Part shown: one piece after another, positions 36,169 to 48,770 of the stretch
How the letters are laid out: every line of letters begins with the position of its first letter
Numbering within the stretch: the first letter of the stretch is position 1
Assembly (NCBI RefSeq): GCF_958979055.1
Contig: NC_084897.1
Coordinates: 24,393,628-24,457,627 of the forward strand
Direction of reading: 5' to 3'
DNA from: Alnus glutinosa
Lineage: Eukaryota > Streptophyta > Magnoliopsida > Fagales > Betulaceae
DNA: 64,000 nucleotides
Notes under the pieces: model-generated
What the model saw: the letters and a program-made list of their open reading frames with translations, nothing else
Database searches by the model: none
Told to the model about the DNA's origin: nothing
Program-made: the position numbers and the translations under genes

Positions 36169-36718
36169 TTCTGGCTACGCATTTTTACAATGGTGGACCA
36201 CGACACTAATTTTAGGTGAGGAGTAGAGGAGGCTGGTCTCCAAACGAAAATGGAAAGTAAGTCTCAAAAAAGAAAAACTGGAAATGGATGCTGTCGAAAA
36301 TATTTTGCAAGGACCTAAAATAAATTTTTTTTTTAAAAAAAAAAAATTGCATAGCGGTCATATGTTTTCTTGAGAGAGACATGCTGCTTCTCCAACTCCT
36401 ATCCAACTTTCATCAATTATTTTTTTAAAATTAATTGTTGGATATGTCTTCCTACACGTGGATCATACATTTCCTATGATTGATTTTAAAAATAAAAAAT
36501 AAAAATAAAAAACTGTTGGAATTAAATAGGAGTTAGAAAAATAACATTTATCTTCTCAAAATTAAGATGTCAATTAAAGCTCATGATCATGATTTCTCTT
36601 TTATAACTTCTTTCTACAAATAATTCAAATTGTAACGAGTAATACTAAAATGAAGACTTGTGTCATCCCAAAATTGATAGGGCTTTTAAAATCATCATTA
36701 AATGGGGTGTCCCTTATC

Positions 36719-37262
36719 CATAGATCTACAACCGGCTGGAAACCACCACATGTGGGTGTTGTCAAGGTCAATTGGGATGCATCATTGACCGTAAATTAAG
36801 GAGCATTACCTAGGCATTGGGATAATGGCTAGGGATCATAATGGGAATTTTTTGGGTGCAATGGATGCACCTAAAGTTGCTGAAGCTATGACAGCCCTAG
36901 AAGCGGTGCTGTTTTACAAAGAAATAAGTTTTCTTGAAGTGCTTCTAGAAGGGAATGCTAAGCAAGTAGTAACTAAAGTAAATGCTGCAAGTCCAAATCT
37001 ATCAGCAGCTGGCCAATTTTTGAAAAGGATTCAAGAAGAATTACAAGGCTTAAGGCATGCTACAATGGTTTATGTGGGTAGAGAGTCTAATAATGTAGCT
37101 CATGTTTTATCTAAGGAGGTAATAGACATGGTATGGCTGGAATATATGCCTAGCTTTATATTGCAAGATGTACTTAGGGACCGATTGTGTCCCTAGATCC
37201 TATTATGAGATCAATTCTTTTTTCAATGAAAGAATTTCCACTTTGTTCAAAAAAAAAAAAAA
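36719..37262 (+). pseudogene. 5'-truncated LINE tail with RNase H-like remnant
   Basis: The ORF at 36825-37196 encodes an RVT_3 RNase H-like segment (EAMTALEAVLFYKEI, LEVLLEGNAKQVV, YVGRESNNVAHVLSK). The upstream KPPHVGVVKVNWDAS lies just before a stop. A poly(A) tract follows at about 37249-37262. It is from a different LINE lineage than the copy at 8680-15070. GAGTAATAC and CCCAAAATTGAT words around 36640-36690 and, inverted, 37310-37345 suggest that it sits inside a MITE-like TIR structure. Confidence 0.7.
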
Positions 37263-37353
37263 TACATAAATTTTGAAAGGATTCAAGGACATGGGTCCTG
37301 CTTATAGCATTACTCAATTCTAACACCATCAATTTTGGGAGGACTCATATATA

Positions 37354-38222
37354 TAAGGGTGAGCATGGGGCGGGGAGAGGCGGTTTTCTCCCCTTTTTGG
37401 CCCCGCCCCACACTCCTGCGGATTGCAAAAATTGCACTCGCGAACAGCACAAAAAAGAGAGAATCTGTGCAGTGCAAGGTGATACGGGGCGGGGGGTGTG
37501 GTTGGGTGGGCGAGTTTAATACCTAGATCTAGAAACATGAGAAACCAAACCATAGCTAGATTTTCTCAGGAACCAAACAAGAAAATCGGATTCAAACAAA
37601 TCACAAAAAAAAAAAAAAAAAAAAAAAAAGAAAGGAAAAATGAGGATAATTAATTGTAAATGTGATGAAAGTTCATGGAGATTAAGTGAAAATATCAAAT
37701 TTTGCACCTTTATTTGCTAAGAATATTGATAGACAAGAACTTGAGCATATTGAGTTGGAATATATAGGTGTTTTGTTGGGTAATGTTGGGGGCATGAAGT
37801 AGTTGTTAATGTAATCATTACTTCTCATTCCAACTAAATATAAGCACTTATTAAGGTACCAGATGTAGGAAATCGTGAAGAAGAAGAAGAGGCGAAGGTG
37901 TGCGGCACTAGGAAGTAGGAAGAGAAGAAAGAAAAAATTGAGGAGGGGGGGGGGGGGGGGGGCGGTGCGGTGCAGGAGGTTAAGTTTATTAGGGCTAGGG
38001 ATTTTTATTTTTATTTGTTTTTATTCACGTGAGGCTGGGCAGGGCGGGGCAGGGATCTGGGGAAAAAAAGTAACTTAAACCTGCAACCCGCCCCACCCCA
38101 CACGGATTGGTTAAAATCCAATATGTACCCGTAAAAAAAAAAAAACTAAAAAACTAAAAACCGTATTTTTAGGGGCAAGGCAGGGGATGCAGGTTGGGGG
38201 GGATCCGCGAGTTTTTGCTCAC

Positions 38223-38225
<3 letters not shown>
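37354..38225. mobile_element. TIR element with GGGTGAGCA ends, probably hAT-type
   Basis: It begins AAGGGTGAGCATGGGGCGGG and ends TTTTTGCTCACCCC, which are inverted. The interior has GC-rich ends (CCCGCCCC words) and an 18-base G run at 37945-37962. No transposase frame is visible. Confidence 0.55.

Positions 38226-38286
<61 letters not shown>
38226..38286. repeat. TA microsatellite
   Basis: About 30 TA units at the edge of the previous element. Confidence 0.9.
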
Positions 38287-38289
<3 letters not shown>

Positions 38290-40138
38290 CATATCCTTCA
38301 AGAAAACACATAAATAAATAAGAAAGCAAAAAATTTAAATTTTTTTTTTTAAAAAAAAAAAGAAGAAGAAGAAGAAGAAGAAGAAAAGAAAAGAAAAAAG
38401 AATGGGATAGTTGTAGAGTTATCCGGCGACCACCCCCACCCTTGTAGAGGTGGTTTGCGTGAGACTCTCAGTTGTGGAGGTGGTTTGCAAAGGTGGGAGA
38501 GTTCCACGCAACCCATCCTCTTATGTGCTGGCAACTGGGATGGGTCTCGAGGGACCCCCCCCCCCCCCCCAAGACCAAAAAGAATGGGTCGCAAGATTGG
38601 GGCAAAGCCATCCGTAGCCTTAAAGGGTCTCGGGCCCCTTCAAAATTTTAAAAAATTCTTTCTTTTGTATTTTTTTAAACTTGTTTTATCCCCCTTTTTC
38701 CTAAAATTCTAATTCCGCCCATGGTCATAGGAAACTTTCCCGCACTCCTGACCATGCAAAGGTGGGCCGGTCCCCTTGACCTACCTTAGCGCATGAAAGA
38801 TTGAGTAGCAGTAGACCTCTAACCTCGCAACCACCTCTCGTAGGGGTTACACTCAAGGGTGCCACCATTCCTATTTTTGGGGTCCCAGGTCCCACAAAAT
38901 TTAAAAAATGACATCGAAAAAATTGAAAATTTCTTCCTAGTTTTATGTACTTTTACAAAATAGACTCCAAAATAAATTTTTACTTTTTTAGTTTTGTCCC
39001 CTCTCCTAGTATTCTAGTTCTATACGGGTTGTACTTCTATCCAAACAATTAAAAAATTACAATGAAAATGATAGTTGAAAGGGACCAAATATTTAGAATC
39101 AAAATTTAAAAATATTTTTTTTTATAAATCAGTATTATTTTGAGATAATAATCTTTGTGGACCAAACGAATTCTATCCAAATAGCATTCTCCAATGTCAA
39201 ACCTTGGCATTCGTGTCAAAAACAAAAAATAAACGTAAAATGATGGTAATTGACCGGAGAGCGACTTAACAAGGTATATTAACACGCGAAATGACGAGAG
39301 GACCCTCGGGGGAAGCTCCAATGGGTACAGAGCAGCAGAGATCACGCTGAGCCGTACTCTCTGAGGTAATTTTATCGAGAGCGGATATAGAGACAGAGCT
39401 GTGGTACGGTGCAGACAGTAGCAGGGAGCGCTTCAGAGAACCACGCTTGTTTTTTTGTTATTTTCACAATCAGTCAATCTGATGTTTGGATCGGACGTGA
39501 TTGCGATTGTTCATTCGACGACTCCATCCCGTACCAGAAATAAATGCGGCGATAATGAGACAAATATAAGTGAACGCTTTTTTAAAATACTCTCGTCATT
39601 GTTCAAATAAAACAAAAAAATAGATTCAATTTTTTCTTTAAAAATAAAAAAAAATCAAATATGTGTGAAAGGGATTGACATTGGTTGCAACGTATTGCAC
39701 AGTACGGAATAAATTTATTTTAAATAAATGATTTAAATTATGTCATATCATTTAAAAAATTTTAATTATTTTTTAATTTAGTACACGTTCAGATCACCAC
39801 CGTACCTTATAATTTGAAATATTTGGATTTATAATTTGAAGAAATTTTCATGCAAATAATTAGAAATGGTGGTCATCAATGTAATAGTAATATAAAGTAT
39901 TTCCAGGCCGGACATAAATTTCCGCTATTTAGGCCTCGCAGAAGGTTGTTGCACGCAGCAGCAGCTACAGCAGAATATCGGCCCACCTCTCTCTACAGCC
40001 CCATAGTACAAGGCAAGGCCTGCCACACGGTAGAGCAAATATATATATATATATATAAACCTTTTCATGGAATGGTTACTTTGTGTGCTTATTTAATTCT
40101 ATGGGCAAATTTCATGACAGTGTAAAGCACTCCCTGCA
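38287..40138. other. Intergenic sequence without recognised gene
   Basis: It contains GAA repeats (about 38359-38385), a C run near 38558-38571 and AT-rich stretches. A moderately GC-rich block at 39290-39470 has only a very short ORF. No domain is recognised. Confidence 0.5.
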
Positions 40139-40200
40139 CACGAATCGAGTACTTTAGACCTTATTAGAACACGAATCGAGTACTTTAGACCTTATTAGAA
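40139..40200. repeat. 31-bp exact tandem duplication
   Basis: The unit beginning CACGAATCGAGTACTTTAGA occurs twice without a mismatch (40139-40169, 40170-40200), so it is recent. Confidence 0.9.
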
Positions 40201-40380
40201 TGTCACCAAAACTAAAGCCGGTTCTTAATTCTTATCACTTGAACCAACTCTTTAGAGTTGATATCTATATGTTTTCGGTAATGCTGGATGGAGTTTTTCT
40301 ACTGTGATAATATCTACAAAGAGTAGGCAATTGATATATTATTATTACTTTTTTTTTTTTAAAAAAAAAAAGATATATTA

Positions 40381-40737
40381 TTATTGAGCTCAAACTCTTA
40401 TGTCGAAAGGTGGTTCTTGAAGGCGATTAATTAGAAGTTGTGTCGGCTTTGAGACAAACCTCCTTTTGTTGGAGAGGATATGGACAATTGATTGAGGATG
40501 TAAAGGTTCGGCTCCAAAGTCAATCTGTTGTGTCATGAGGTGAGGCATGTTCAACGGGAGGCCAACAAAGCCACCCAACAAAGGGCCAAGATAGATTTAT
40601 CGCAATTATTAGATAACGTTAGGATAGAGGAGTGTCCTCCTTTTATTTAAAGTATTGTACTTACTGAACAAAATATTTATATTGATTAATGATATCAGTC
40701 ATCATTATTTCTCAAAAAAAAAAAAATAAATAAATAA
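40381..40737 (+). pseudogene. Short LINE tail (RNase H end)
   Basis: The frame near 40540 reads VRHVQREANKATQQRAK, the conserved C-terminal end of plant LINE RNase H-like domains, followed by a 3' UTR and an A-rich tail (about 40716-40737). Stops interrupt the rest. A 5'-truncated insertion. Confidence 0.6.
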
Positions 40738-41239
40738 ACACGGGACAAAGGAGTGTCACAATATATGTTTCATACTCTTATTTGAATATCTTCAAGTATT
40801 TCCGTTGAGCATGCCTTGGACTCTTGGTAATAACTCAAATGAGAAATAATGTTCATAAAATTGTACAAATAGAATACCAATTTGTAATATTTTTTTTTTT
40901 TGGTAGAATAATGTATTGAAAAAATTCAACAATGACAAAAAATGATCCACAAGCAACCCGGAGGTAAACATAGGCCAAAAAAAAAAAAACACTAAAAATT
41001 ATATCAGAAAAAACCCATAGATCCAGCTAAAAATTGATTAATGGGAGAATCAAGGACACCCTAATTAAGGACCCTAACATATAACTTTCAAATTGGCTTG
41101 AAGCAATGCCAATTTCAACCGACTTTTCAATCAAAACTAGGAAAATTAATGTCCAAAATTGAAAAATCCTATGGCATTTGAGAAGCTTCTTGAAAATTTT
41201 GACAAATTTGTTAAGGTATTAATATATATATATATATTT

Positions 41240-41524
41240 TTTATTCAAGTTTAAGTATTGATAAATTATTAAATTTATCTCTTCCTATCAGCTTAAACTT
41301 TTGAGATAAGTAGTGATTTAACATGTATCTTCTGAGTAATTCGAACCATATCTCCTTCATTTATTTCCCATTTCAATTAAATATTTTACGTATTGGGCCC
41401 CACCTATTAAAAGGGAGTTTGAGCCCACACGTGAGAGGGAAGTATTAAAGTATTGATTAAATGATTAAATTTATCTCTTTCTATTAATTAGCTTAAATTT
41501 TTGAGATAAGTGGTGGTTTAACAA
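41240..41524 (-). repeat. Element with ~75-bp terminal direct repeats
   Basis: On the minus strand two copies of TGTTAAAYCACYACTTATCTC...AATACTT (41442-41524 and 41248-41324) flank about 120 bases including GGGCCCAATACG. This may be a fragment of an LTR-type element; it is non-coding. Confidence 0.5.
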
Positions 41525-41719
41525 AATTGACATCATTAATATTTATAATTACAAAAAATAATAATAAGCAAAAATGAAAATGAAGTGGTTAGGTTGAGAT
41601 GGGGAGGCCCGTGAGATGTAACGTTTGGTATGTGGAAGAAGCAATATTGGTGTAATGTATGTATGGGCTTCGTTTTTTGGTTTGCTCTCACGGGAATCCA
41701 GCCACCCTCTCACGTGTTC

Positions 41720-41724
<5 letters not shown>

Positions 41725-41751
<27 letters not shown>

Positions 41752-41784
41752 GTCTGTCTGCCTCTCTCTCTCTCTCTCTCTCTC
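41725..41784. repeat. CT microsatellite
   Basis: CT repeats interrupted by GTCTGTCTGC. Confidence 0.9.
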
Positions 41785-44213
41785 AGCTGTGATATGCGTC
41801 TGTCTGGCTGGACAGAACTAGTAGTTTAACGGCGCTCCAGCCTCCACGTTTCCCCCACCACCACACAAATGGGTTCCTTAAACGTTTTTGGTCGGTAGTG
41901 CCTTGTGTGGGCGGGAGTTCTTATATACTAGGCCTTTTGTTGTTAGCGATGATTATGTTGGCCGGCCAGATTTTCATGGCTCTTTGAAAGCAAGTAATTA
42001 ATTAAGGTAAAAATGTTGCCCTTATAAAATTCATAAATGGACAACGTTAAGTACGTCGCAAAAATGTGAAAAATTAAGGATTTAAAATTATTTATATATA
42101 TTAGTTGTAAACAGAGAGCCTTATATATACGTACACAATCAAATCAATCAAAAAAAAAAAAAAAAAAATGATGTTGCCTCTCAAACTTTCACATGTAGAT
42201 ATAAGGGTATGGCCGAACCACGTAATTTATGTGTCTCTCTTTCTCTTCTTCCATCTTTCTTACTTTATTTTGAATCCCTACAACTATAGATAGATATAGA
42301 GAACCAACGTATATATAGACCAATACTTTGTATACAATTTTAGATAGGAAAATCATTGGGGACTACCATTTTCATACAAACTGATTTAGTAGCCCATAAT
42401 TGATAAAATAATTAAGAGTGTTTTATAGACGTTGAAGAGACTGTCGATGAAGACCCGTATGCGTGTTTGAACTTCTGAGGCTGGAGACTGTAAATTTTTA
42501 ATTTGTTTAATCATTTCAACAATTATGGACTGACACATTAGTTTGTAAAAAAACTTGTAGTAAAAGTTGTACCTAGCTAGTATCCCCAACAACACATTTT
42601 TAGATAAAGATGACTATTGATATGTGAGTCGTTAGTCTTATCCCTCTCTCATTACAGTTTATTAATTTGTTCCTTAGGCAATATATGAATTCCATCTTAC
42701 TACTTGGAGCTCTTCCATGCATTAAGCGAGTTAAGCCGTCGCTTAATTAGTATCCAAAGTAGAATAAGGCTTTCAAATAGTAAAAGTATTGGTAAAAAAG
42801 AAAATATGGTTCAATTGAGATTTGAGACCCCTTCAAAAAAAATGATTAATCTCCAATTATGACAAATTTATTAGAAAAACTTGAATATAAAGCTTAATTG
42901 ATAATTTTGCATTCCAAAAAGAGAGAAGAATAATTTTTAAATAAAAATATTATTTAGACCCTCTCACATAAATTATATCTAGTATATATGGTTCAATTGA
43001 AAATACTCAATTTTCAAGTTACAAATAGGCCTTTTATTTTTTAACAGTTTTCTCAAATAGCTAGCGTAACCAGCAATTCAGGTGCCAAGATCGAAGAATT
43101 ATTTTCTACAAGCTTCAAGAGTATATTTTATATATATTAAATTCCGGACGTTCAAGCAGGGCAGGCAGGCATCACATTGCTCAAATGTCCAAAAAGTAAG
43201 ACTATTCCATAATGGACCAAGAATATACGTAAGAGGTTTCGGGTTCCCTAATAGGCAGCAGGGAAAAAGTAGATATTTCTCCAGTCCTTGCTGCGTTCAA
43301 TAGCAGAGAAAATGGGCTCAAAGAAAATCTCTTTTCCTGTCTCTCACACAGTAAAACTAGATTTCCCATGGTTCCCAGAAAGTTTCTTTTTTTTTTTTTA
43401 ATCAGCCAAGCCACAAGAAGACAAACAAGCAAGCGATGATCGAGACCGTTAAAACCTGTTGTTCAACTGGTGGGAAGAGTATATATATATATATCTTCGC
43501 AATTCTGTGGTTCGTCACAGATGTACTTCCTTCTGCATGCATGCCTGACTCATGTTAACGGTGTAGATCGAGAATTAAAAGGTTGAGAGAGCCCCGGCAA
43601 GCCATTAAGGCTCATTAATGGACTAAAGCTTTCTTCCCCGTACAGCTCATATAAATTTGGCTACTCGGAGGCATAATCTGAGCTACAGATGGATAAGTTG
43701 ATGAGCACCTTCTTTTTGTTCTCGAAATGACTAGTCTAAAACCAAAATCAGCGGCGTGTTAATTAGACTCTGAATTACTTTCCTTAAATCTTAATTATGG
43801 CTTATGAGAATAGTAAATGAGATGGCGAAGGAGAAGGGGGCTAATTAAATTCACGCGTGTTTGTTCCTCTATGCCTTCTGTAAAGTAGAGTGGGGTTAAC
43901 CTTGGTTCAAAAGGGACATTACATAGGAAGGAATAGACAAAGGTGCAGTGAGTGGCAGAGCCCCACTGCTGCGGTGCTGCTGTTGCCTCACTGACTCCAT
44001 CTGCTTAACCCTACTCCTCCCCCTACTCCTCCTAGTACTGCATGCCCCGCCCTGTCATTGCTGCTCTCTGATATCACTTATTTCCATCTTTATCCAACCC
44101 TCTTCACGCATGTTTATGCATCCTGCTTCACTCCCTATGTACTAGATTCAATTTTTTAAAAAATAAAAATCTACTAAATTTCTAAACTTTTATCGTCTTT
44201 GTAATTTTCTTCC
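41785..44213. other. Intergenic sequence without recognised gene
   Basis: No domain-bearing ORF, tRNA or rRNA is seen. A pyrimidine-rich, moderately GC-rich block at 43920-44150 includes a short hairpin (CAGTGAG...CTCACTG at about 43947-43995); its role is unknown. Confidence 0.5.
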
Positions 44214-44522
44214 AAAGTTAAAAAATTCTCAATTTAGTATATTAAATTTTATAAGAGTAAATATATCACTCATCCACTAGGATTTTTCGTTAAAATCCTA
44301 ACGGATGACATAAAATTTTTCAAAATATCCATGTATTTTATTTTATTTTTTTAAAAAAAATTAATTGTAATTTAAGGGTAATTTTAAAATTCCATAAAGG
44401 TTACACAGATATAACAGTCATTTCACCATTTGACCGTCTAATTTAACCTCAAAATCTAACCGGAGGGGTGTGATTGCAAAAAATTTGAAGTTGGATACAT
44501 TAAATTGACAACTTTTTTTTAA
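44214..44522. mobile_element. MITE with inverted ends
   Basis: The left AAAGTTAAAAAATTCTCAAT and the right end in reverse complement (AGTTAAAAAAAAGTTGTCAA) are similar, and the centre has the GGATTTT...AAAATCC style of the family at 35465-35915. Confidence 0.5.
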
Positions 44523-45159
44523 CTTCTGGCTACGCATGTATTTTTTTTTTTTTTTCGGAGTAATTGGGCCAAAAAAGAAAAAGATAAGATGAGTTCCATA
44601 AGATTAAGTGTTAATCCCGATACCAGATATACATAATCCTTTACAAGTTGCAATTTTTTAGTCGTTATAGTCTAAAATGGGGGCGATGATGTTTTAATTA
44701 GTTAACCGGAATTTTGAAGCATCATCCAATATCACTAGTACACCTAACAAATTTATATTAATTACTCACAATTATAGCTGTTATCTAATGTAGAATTTAA
44801 TATTCACATGCAATACAATTAATCTCTATGAATCTTCTATATATATATAGGTCAATTACTAACTAATAAAAGTGAAATACCATGGCAGTAGACTATACTA
44901 ATTTGTGAACCTCTATCCATTGGCTAAGCTTCCCTTAACACTTGAGTTCTTCACATATCCAAAAGTATTGCTTGTAAGAGAGGGGCCAGGATCCTTTCCG
45001 GCCAGTTGAGAGGAACTGGAGAAGAGCTCGTTCTTTATACGCATAAGTATTTTTGTAATTTCACAAAATCAACTGAAGAGGATCCTGATATATAAGAGAG
45101 TTTGTATCAGATGCAATCATGACTACCAAATGCAACTCACTTCCAAAGTCATATTAAAT

Positions 45160-45295
45160 TGAATAATTTTAGAGATCATCTTTTTATCCTTACAAAATTG
45201 ATGTGACTTTTAGAATCACTACATGATTCAATTGTGATTTTAAAAGTCACATCTACTCCATAAAGATAAAAAGATGGTCCTTAGCATTACTCTAT
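45160..45295. mobile_element. Small fold-back MITE
   Basis: Partly palindromic: ATCATCTTTTTATCCTTACA and GTGACTTTTAGAATCAC face ATAAAGATAAAAAGATGGTC and GTGATTTTAAAAGTCAC. The end reads TAGCATTACTC. Related partial copies lie near 23897 and 36640. Confidence 0.55.
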
Positions 45296-45783
45296 CGAAT
45301 GTGTCAAGACTACGATATTCATCCAAACCGAAGTATTTGCTTTTTTATTACACTTAAAATTGGAAAGATAAATATGTAGGGGGTCTCAATTTAAGTCTAT
45401 GAGCTTAAACTCAACAATGTGTGTATATATATATATATTATTAACCATATATTATTTGGTTTGGAATTTAACACTCACAATATATACATACACTACATAT
45501 ATATATATATATATAATTAAAGGAACAATTTGTTTATATATGTGTATTAAAATAAAAGTAAATATTAAAACTAAATTCCTATCCTAATCCATTTCCTGCT
45601 TTCAGTACATGGCATGATAGTTTATTATTGATTGATTAATGACCAACAATATTTCTCATCATCGACCATGAAGAACTATTTTTATCCAATCGTTTTCTAG
45701 CTCGTAGTTGTGGATCTCTCCTTCTGCCAGTTCAGTTTCAGATCATCTAGCTAGCTTCCCTGTCCCTCTCCTATCTCTCCTTG

Positions 45784-45795
45784 TATATATATATA
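45784..45795 (+). promoter_or_regulatory. Possible TATA box of the Dof gene
   Basis: TATATATATATA at this place is followed by a pyrimidine-rich leader. It lies about 390 bases before the start codon, so the leader would be long and would hold an upstream ORF. Confidence 0.4.
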
Positions 45796-45939
45796 GACCG
45801 ACTGCTTTTTCTAGTGAGATCTGCTCTCTCTCTCTCTCTCTCCCCTAGTCTACCTTTTACTTTATTTATTCTACCAGATATAGTCTTTCTTTAGCCCTCC
45901 TGAAATATAAATATTATTTTCTAATTAACATCCCAATCT

Positions 45940-46056
45940 ATGTCTTTGATGAAGATCACAAGCACCCATCCATCAGCATCCCTCCCTCCGTCGTTTCTCA
46001 CCCCCAAGCATGAAACCATTGAATTGAGTATCTTTGCCTCTGCAAAAGGAAACTGA
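45940..46056 (+). CDS. Upstream ORF (38 codons) in the Dof leader
   Basis: ATG at 45940, stop TGA at 46054-46056; the peptide begins MSLMKITSTHPSASLP. It lies between the probable TATA box and the Dof start, in the same frame as the main ORF, with no other in-frame stop between 46057 and 46176. I know no family for the peptide. If the transcript begins near 45815, it would be translated before the main ORF and could lower Dof protein output. Conservation has not been tested. Confidence 0.35.
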   Translation: MSLMKITSTHPSASLPPSFLTPKHETIELSIFASAKGN

Positions 46057-46097
46057 GCAACCCCCACAACATCCACATCTAATTATTTGCTCCCACA

Positions 46098-46101
<4 letters not shown>

Positions 46102-46173
<72 letters not shown>
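46102..46173. repeat. CT microsatellite reaching the Dof start codon
   Basis: About 36 CT units end 3 bases before the ATG at 46177. In the Dof frame the tract reads Leu-Ser repeats, but there is no ATG upstream in it, so it is best read as 5' UTR. Confidence 0.9.
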
Positions 46174-46176
<3 letters not shown>

Positions 46177-47199
46177 ATGATGTCACCGGATAACATTCCG
46201 GCAAAGTCGGTTGTCAGAGACGACAGCCAAGGCTCTGGTAGCCGCAAAACTGCGTCGGCGAGGCCACCAGAGCAAGGCCTAAAGTGCCCCCGATGCGACT
46301 CACCCAACACCAAATTCTGCTACTACAACAACTACAGCCTCACGCAGCCAAGGCATTTCTGCAAGACTTGTAGAAGGTACTGGACAAAAGGTGGGGCTTT
46401 GCGCAATGTTCCCATAGGCGGCGGTTGCAGGAAAAACAAGAAGGTTAAGTCATCCTCGAGGCTCTCCGGCGACTCCAAAGACTCAGCCTCATCTTCGGAG
46501 ATCGGTGGATTGAAGTTCTTCCATGGCCTATCCCCAGCCATGGATTTTCAGCTTGGTGGGTTATCATTCCCTAGACTCCACCCTCCAACAACTGCTATTA
46601 ATTACAACCAGTTTTCTTCATTTGGAGACGTTTCGGGTACTACTTTTGCTGCTGCTTCTGGAACTGTCACCAGTCCTTGTTTTAATCTTGATCCTTCTGG
46701 AAGCTCTAATTCTCTGATGGCTTTCAATTATCCGCTTTCTTCCGCAACTGCCGGTGGTAGTTTCAGTCCTGGAGTTCAGAACACGAGCTCCATGAACGTT
46801 CACAGCAATCTTGCTTCTTCCATCGAGTCTCTGAGTACTATAAACCAGGACTTGCACTGGAAGCTACAGCAGCAGCGGCTGGCCATGCTATTTGGCGGAG
46901 AGAGTCACAAAGATAACAACGTTTCGTCGGTTCCTCTTGAAAACCACACTCAGAAACCGCAACCCATTGTTTTCCAGAATCTGGAGATTTCAAAACCAGA
47001 GGCTTCCAGCGTTGGTAATTCAAGGAGAGAAGGTACAGGTGGTGATCAGATAGCGACGGAGTGGTTCTTTGGGAACTCTTTTGGGCCGGTGACACCTACT
47101 CCGACCAACAGTGGCGGCAACGGTGGCCACAATAACGCGGGCAGCTGGAATGGAATTCAAACATGGGGTGACTTGCAACAATATAGCGCTTTGCCCTAG
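46177..47199 (+). CDS. DOF5.7: Dof-type zinc-finger transcription factor, DOF5.7/SCAP1-like
   Basis: A single exon encoding 340 residues; nuclear DNA-binding protein. The Dof finger is C37-x2-C40-x21-C62-x2-C65 ([20 protein letters not shown]), followed by the basic GGGCRKNKK; it binds AAAG-core sites. Blocks outside the finger match what I know of Arabidopsis DOF5.7 (SCAP1, a guard-cell maturation factor): [37 protein letters not shown] and the C-terminal WNGIQTW...QYSALP. The start [10 protein letters not shown] follows a CT tract; the longer in-frame opening upstream starts only at TTG. The guard-cell role is inferred from orthology. Confidence 0.93.
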   Translation: MMSPDNIPAKSVVRDDSQGSGSRKTASARPPEQGLKCPRCDSPNTKFCYYNNYSLTQPRHFCKTCRRYWTKGGALRNVPIGGGCRKNKKVKSSSRLSGDSKDSASSSEIGGLKFFHGLSPAMDFQLGGLSFPRLHPPTTAINYNQFSSFGDVSGTTFAAASGTVTSPCFNLDPSGSSNSLMAFNYPLSSATAGGSFSPGVQNTSSMNVHSNLASSIESLSTINQDLHWKLQQQRLAMLFGGESHKDNNVSSVPLENHTQKPQPIVFQNLEISKPEASSVGNSRREGTGGDQIATEWFFGNSFGPVTPTPTNSGGNGGHNNAGSWNGIQTWGDLQQYSALP

Positions 47200-47920
47200 A
47201 TGAAAAGGATGTTGAAAATAGGGAAAATGTGAAATTATCAAAAACCATTTAGGTATATGTTTGTTAATTTCTTGTTCTTTTTCTGAGTGCAGATCAACAT
47301 GTAAAAGTTGGGAAAAAAGAGATAGTGTTTTGTTCTGATCGATATTGATCAAGCTTATATTCTAATTATTAATTCACAGGAAGATGTTGATCTCAGTAGG
47401 CTTAGTTCTTATTTTGGCTGCTAATGTTGATGCTACTAATTGTAGTGCTCTCCATTTCTTTTGCATGTAAGCAGGGCCATTGCCGATTATGGTAGCAAAT
47501 AAATGCTAGTTTTAGATGATGAAGTGAAAGCAATGGGTGTCGGACTCCCCCTAATTACTATGATGTTTTTCAGTGGTTTTTTTGAACGATCAATCTCTAG
47601 CGTTCTTGCTCACCGGTTCTTTAAGGGTTTGAATGTTTGATGATGCTCTTTTCTTCTCTACAAAATCTCTTTGGGATCTGTGGTGGACTTTTTGGACTGT
47701 TATTATATGGCCCTTAATACCATATCTTTGATTTGTTTTATGTTCAGTCTGTATCCCAGAAACTCTCAGTCTGTGTGTGTTCCCTCTCTATAGCCATCTT
47801 TATCAAGGAACTGAGTCTCAGGCTGCTCAGCCACAGAACAGCATCAATTTAATGAAACACCACAGTAGCAGTGGCTGGCCGGGAAAGGCCTTCGTTTGGC
47901 AGCCTCTTCCTAGCTAGGCC

Positions 47921-48000
<80 letters not shown>

Positions 48001-48722
48001 TTGTGTCCGTAATTATTAGGTCCATTATGATGTGATTTGGTGGTGTCTGAAAAAGTGGTGGTTTGAAAGTGTATTGAATGAAAGACTGTCAACATTTGAA
48101 TGAATGAGAAATATGGCATCTAAAGCTTAGGGTTCGTTTTTTTGCATAGCGAAAAAATTTGTTACGATTAGCTTTTTAGTGTGTTGGAGAGTGCCCCCAC
48201 GCCCCCCCCCCCCCCCCCCTTCCGTGCTAATTGCTACTGAGCATCATCTCATTGTGATTCTCGATCTGTTGTATGACTAGTGAGAGAGAGAGAGAGAGAG
48301 AGAGCTTTGCTTTTTTCCTTTGCTGCCTTTGTCATCTTTATTCTTTGCTTTCACTATTTCTGTGAAAAACAACAGGCCCCACAATCTTGAAAAGGATTAG
48401 CATTAAGCTGCTCATTAAAAAAAGCTTTGTCCATGCAATTTTTTCAATTATTAAAAACCATATTGCTTTGGCCTATATGTAGAACGATGCAAATGAACTT
48501 TCATATGAATGATTAAGCTTTTTTGTCCTCCACTAATAGCTATTCTTCTTCACCTTCTTCTTGGAATAGTTACGATTGTCACGTAAATAGATGTCTTTCT
48601 GCTTCTTCCCCCCTATCTTTACCACATTTCTTCTGCTTGTCCTCAAACGCCAAAAAAAAAAAAAAAAACTAAAAAGAAAAAGAAAAACTGTGTAACTGAG
48701 TGATCACAGCCTGTAACAAGGC

Positions 48723-48770
<48 letters not shown>

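Noticed and set aside
36825..37196. Free-standing RNase H-like gene
   Set aside because: Upstream homology continues past a stop, and a poly(A) tract follows, so it is a truncated LINE end.
43948..44145. Small ORF in a pyrimidine-rich block
   Set aside because: Leu/Cys/Pro-rich with no homology that I can see; the local hairpin matches no miRNA that I know.
46087..46176. N-terminal Leu-Ser extension of the Dof protein
   Set aside because: The frame is open, but it has no ATG; it would need a TTG start and simply reads the CT microsatellite.
47910..48119. Arg-Glu repeat protein
   Set aside because: Pure by-product of the CT/GA microsatellite.
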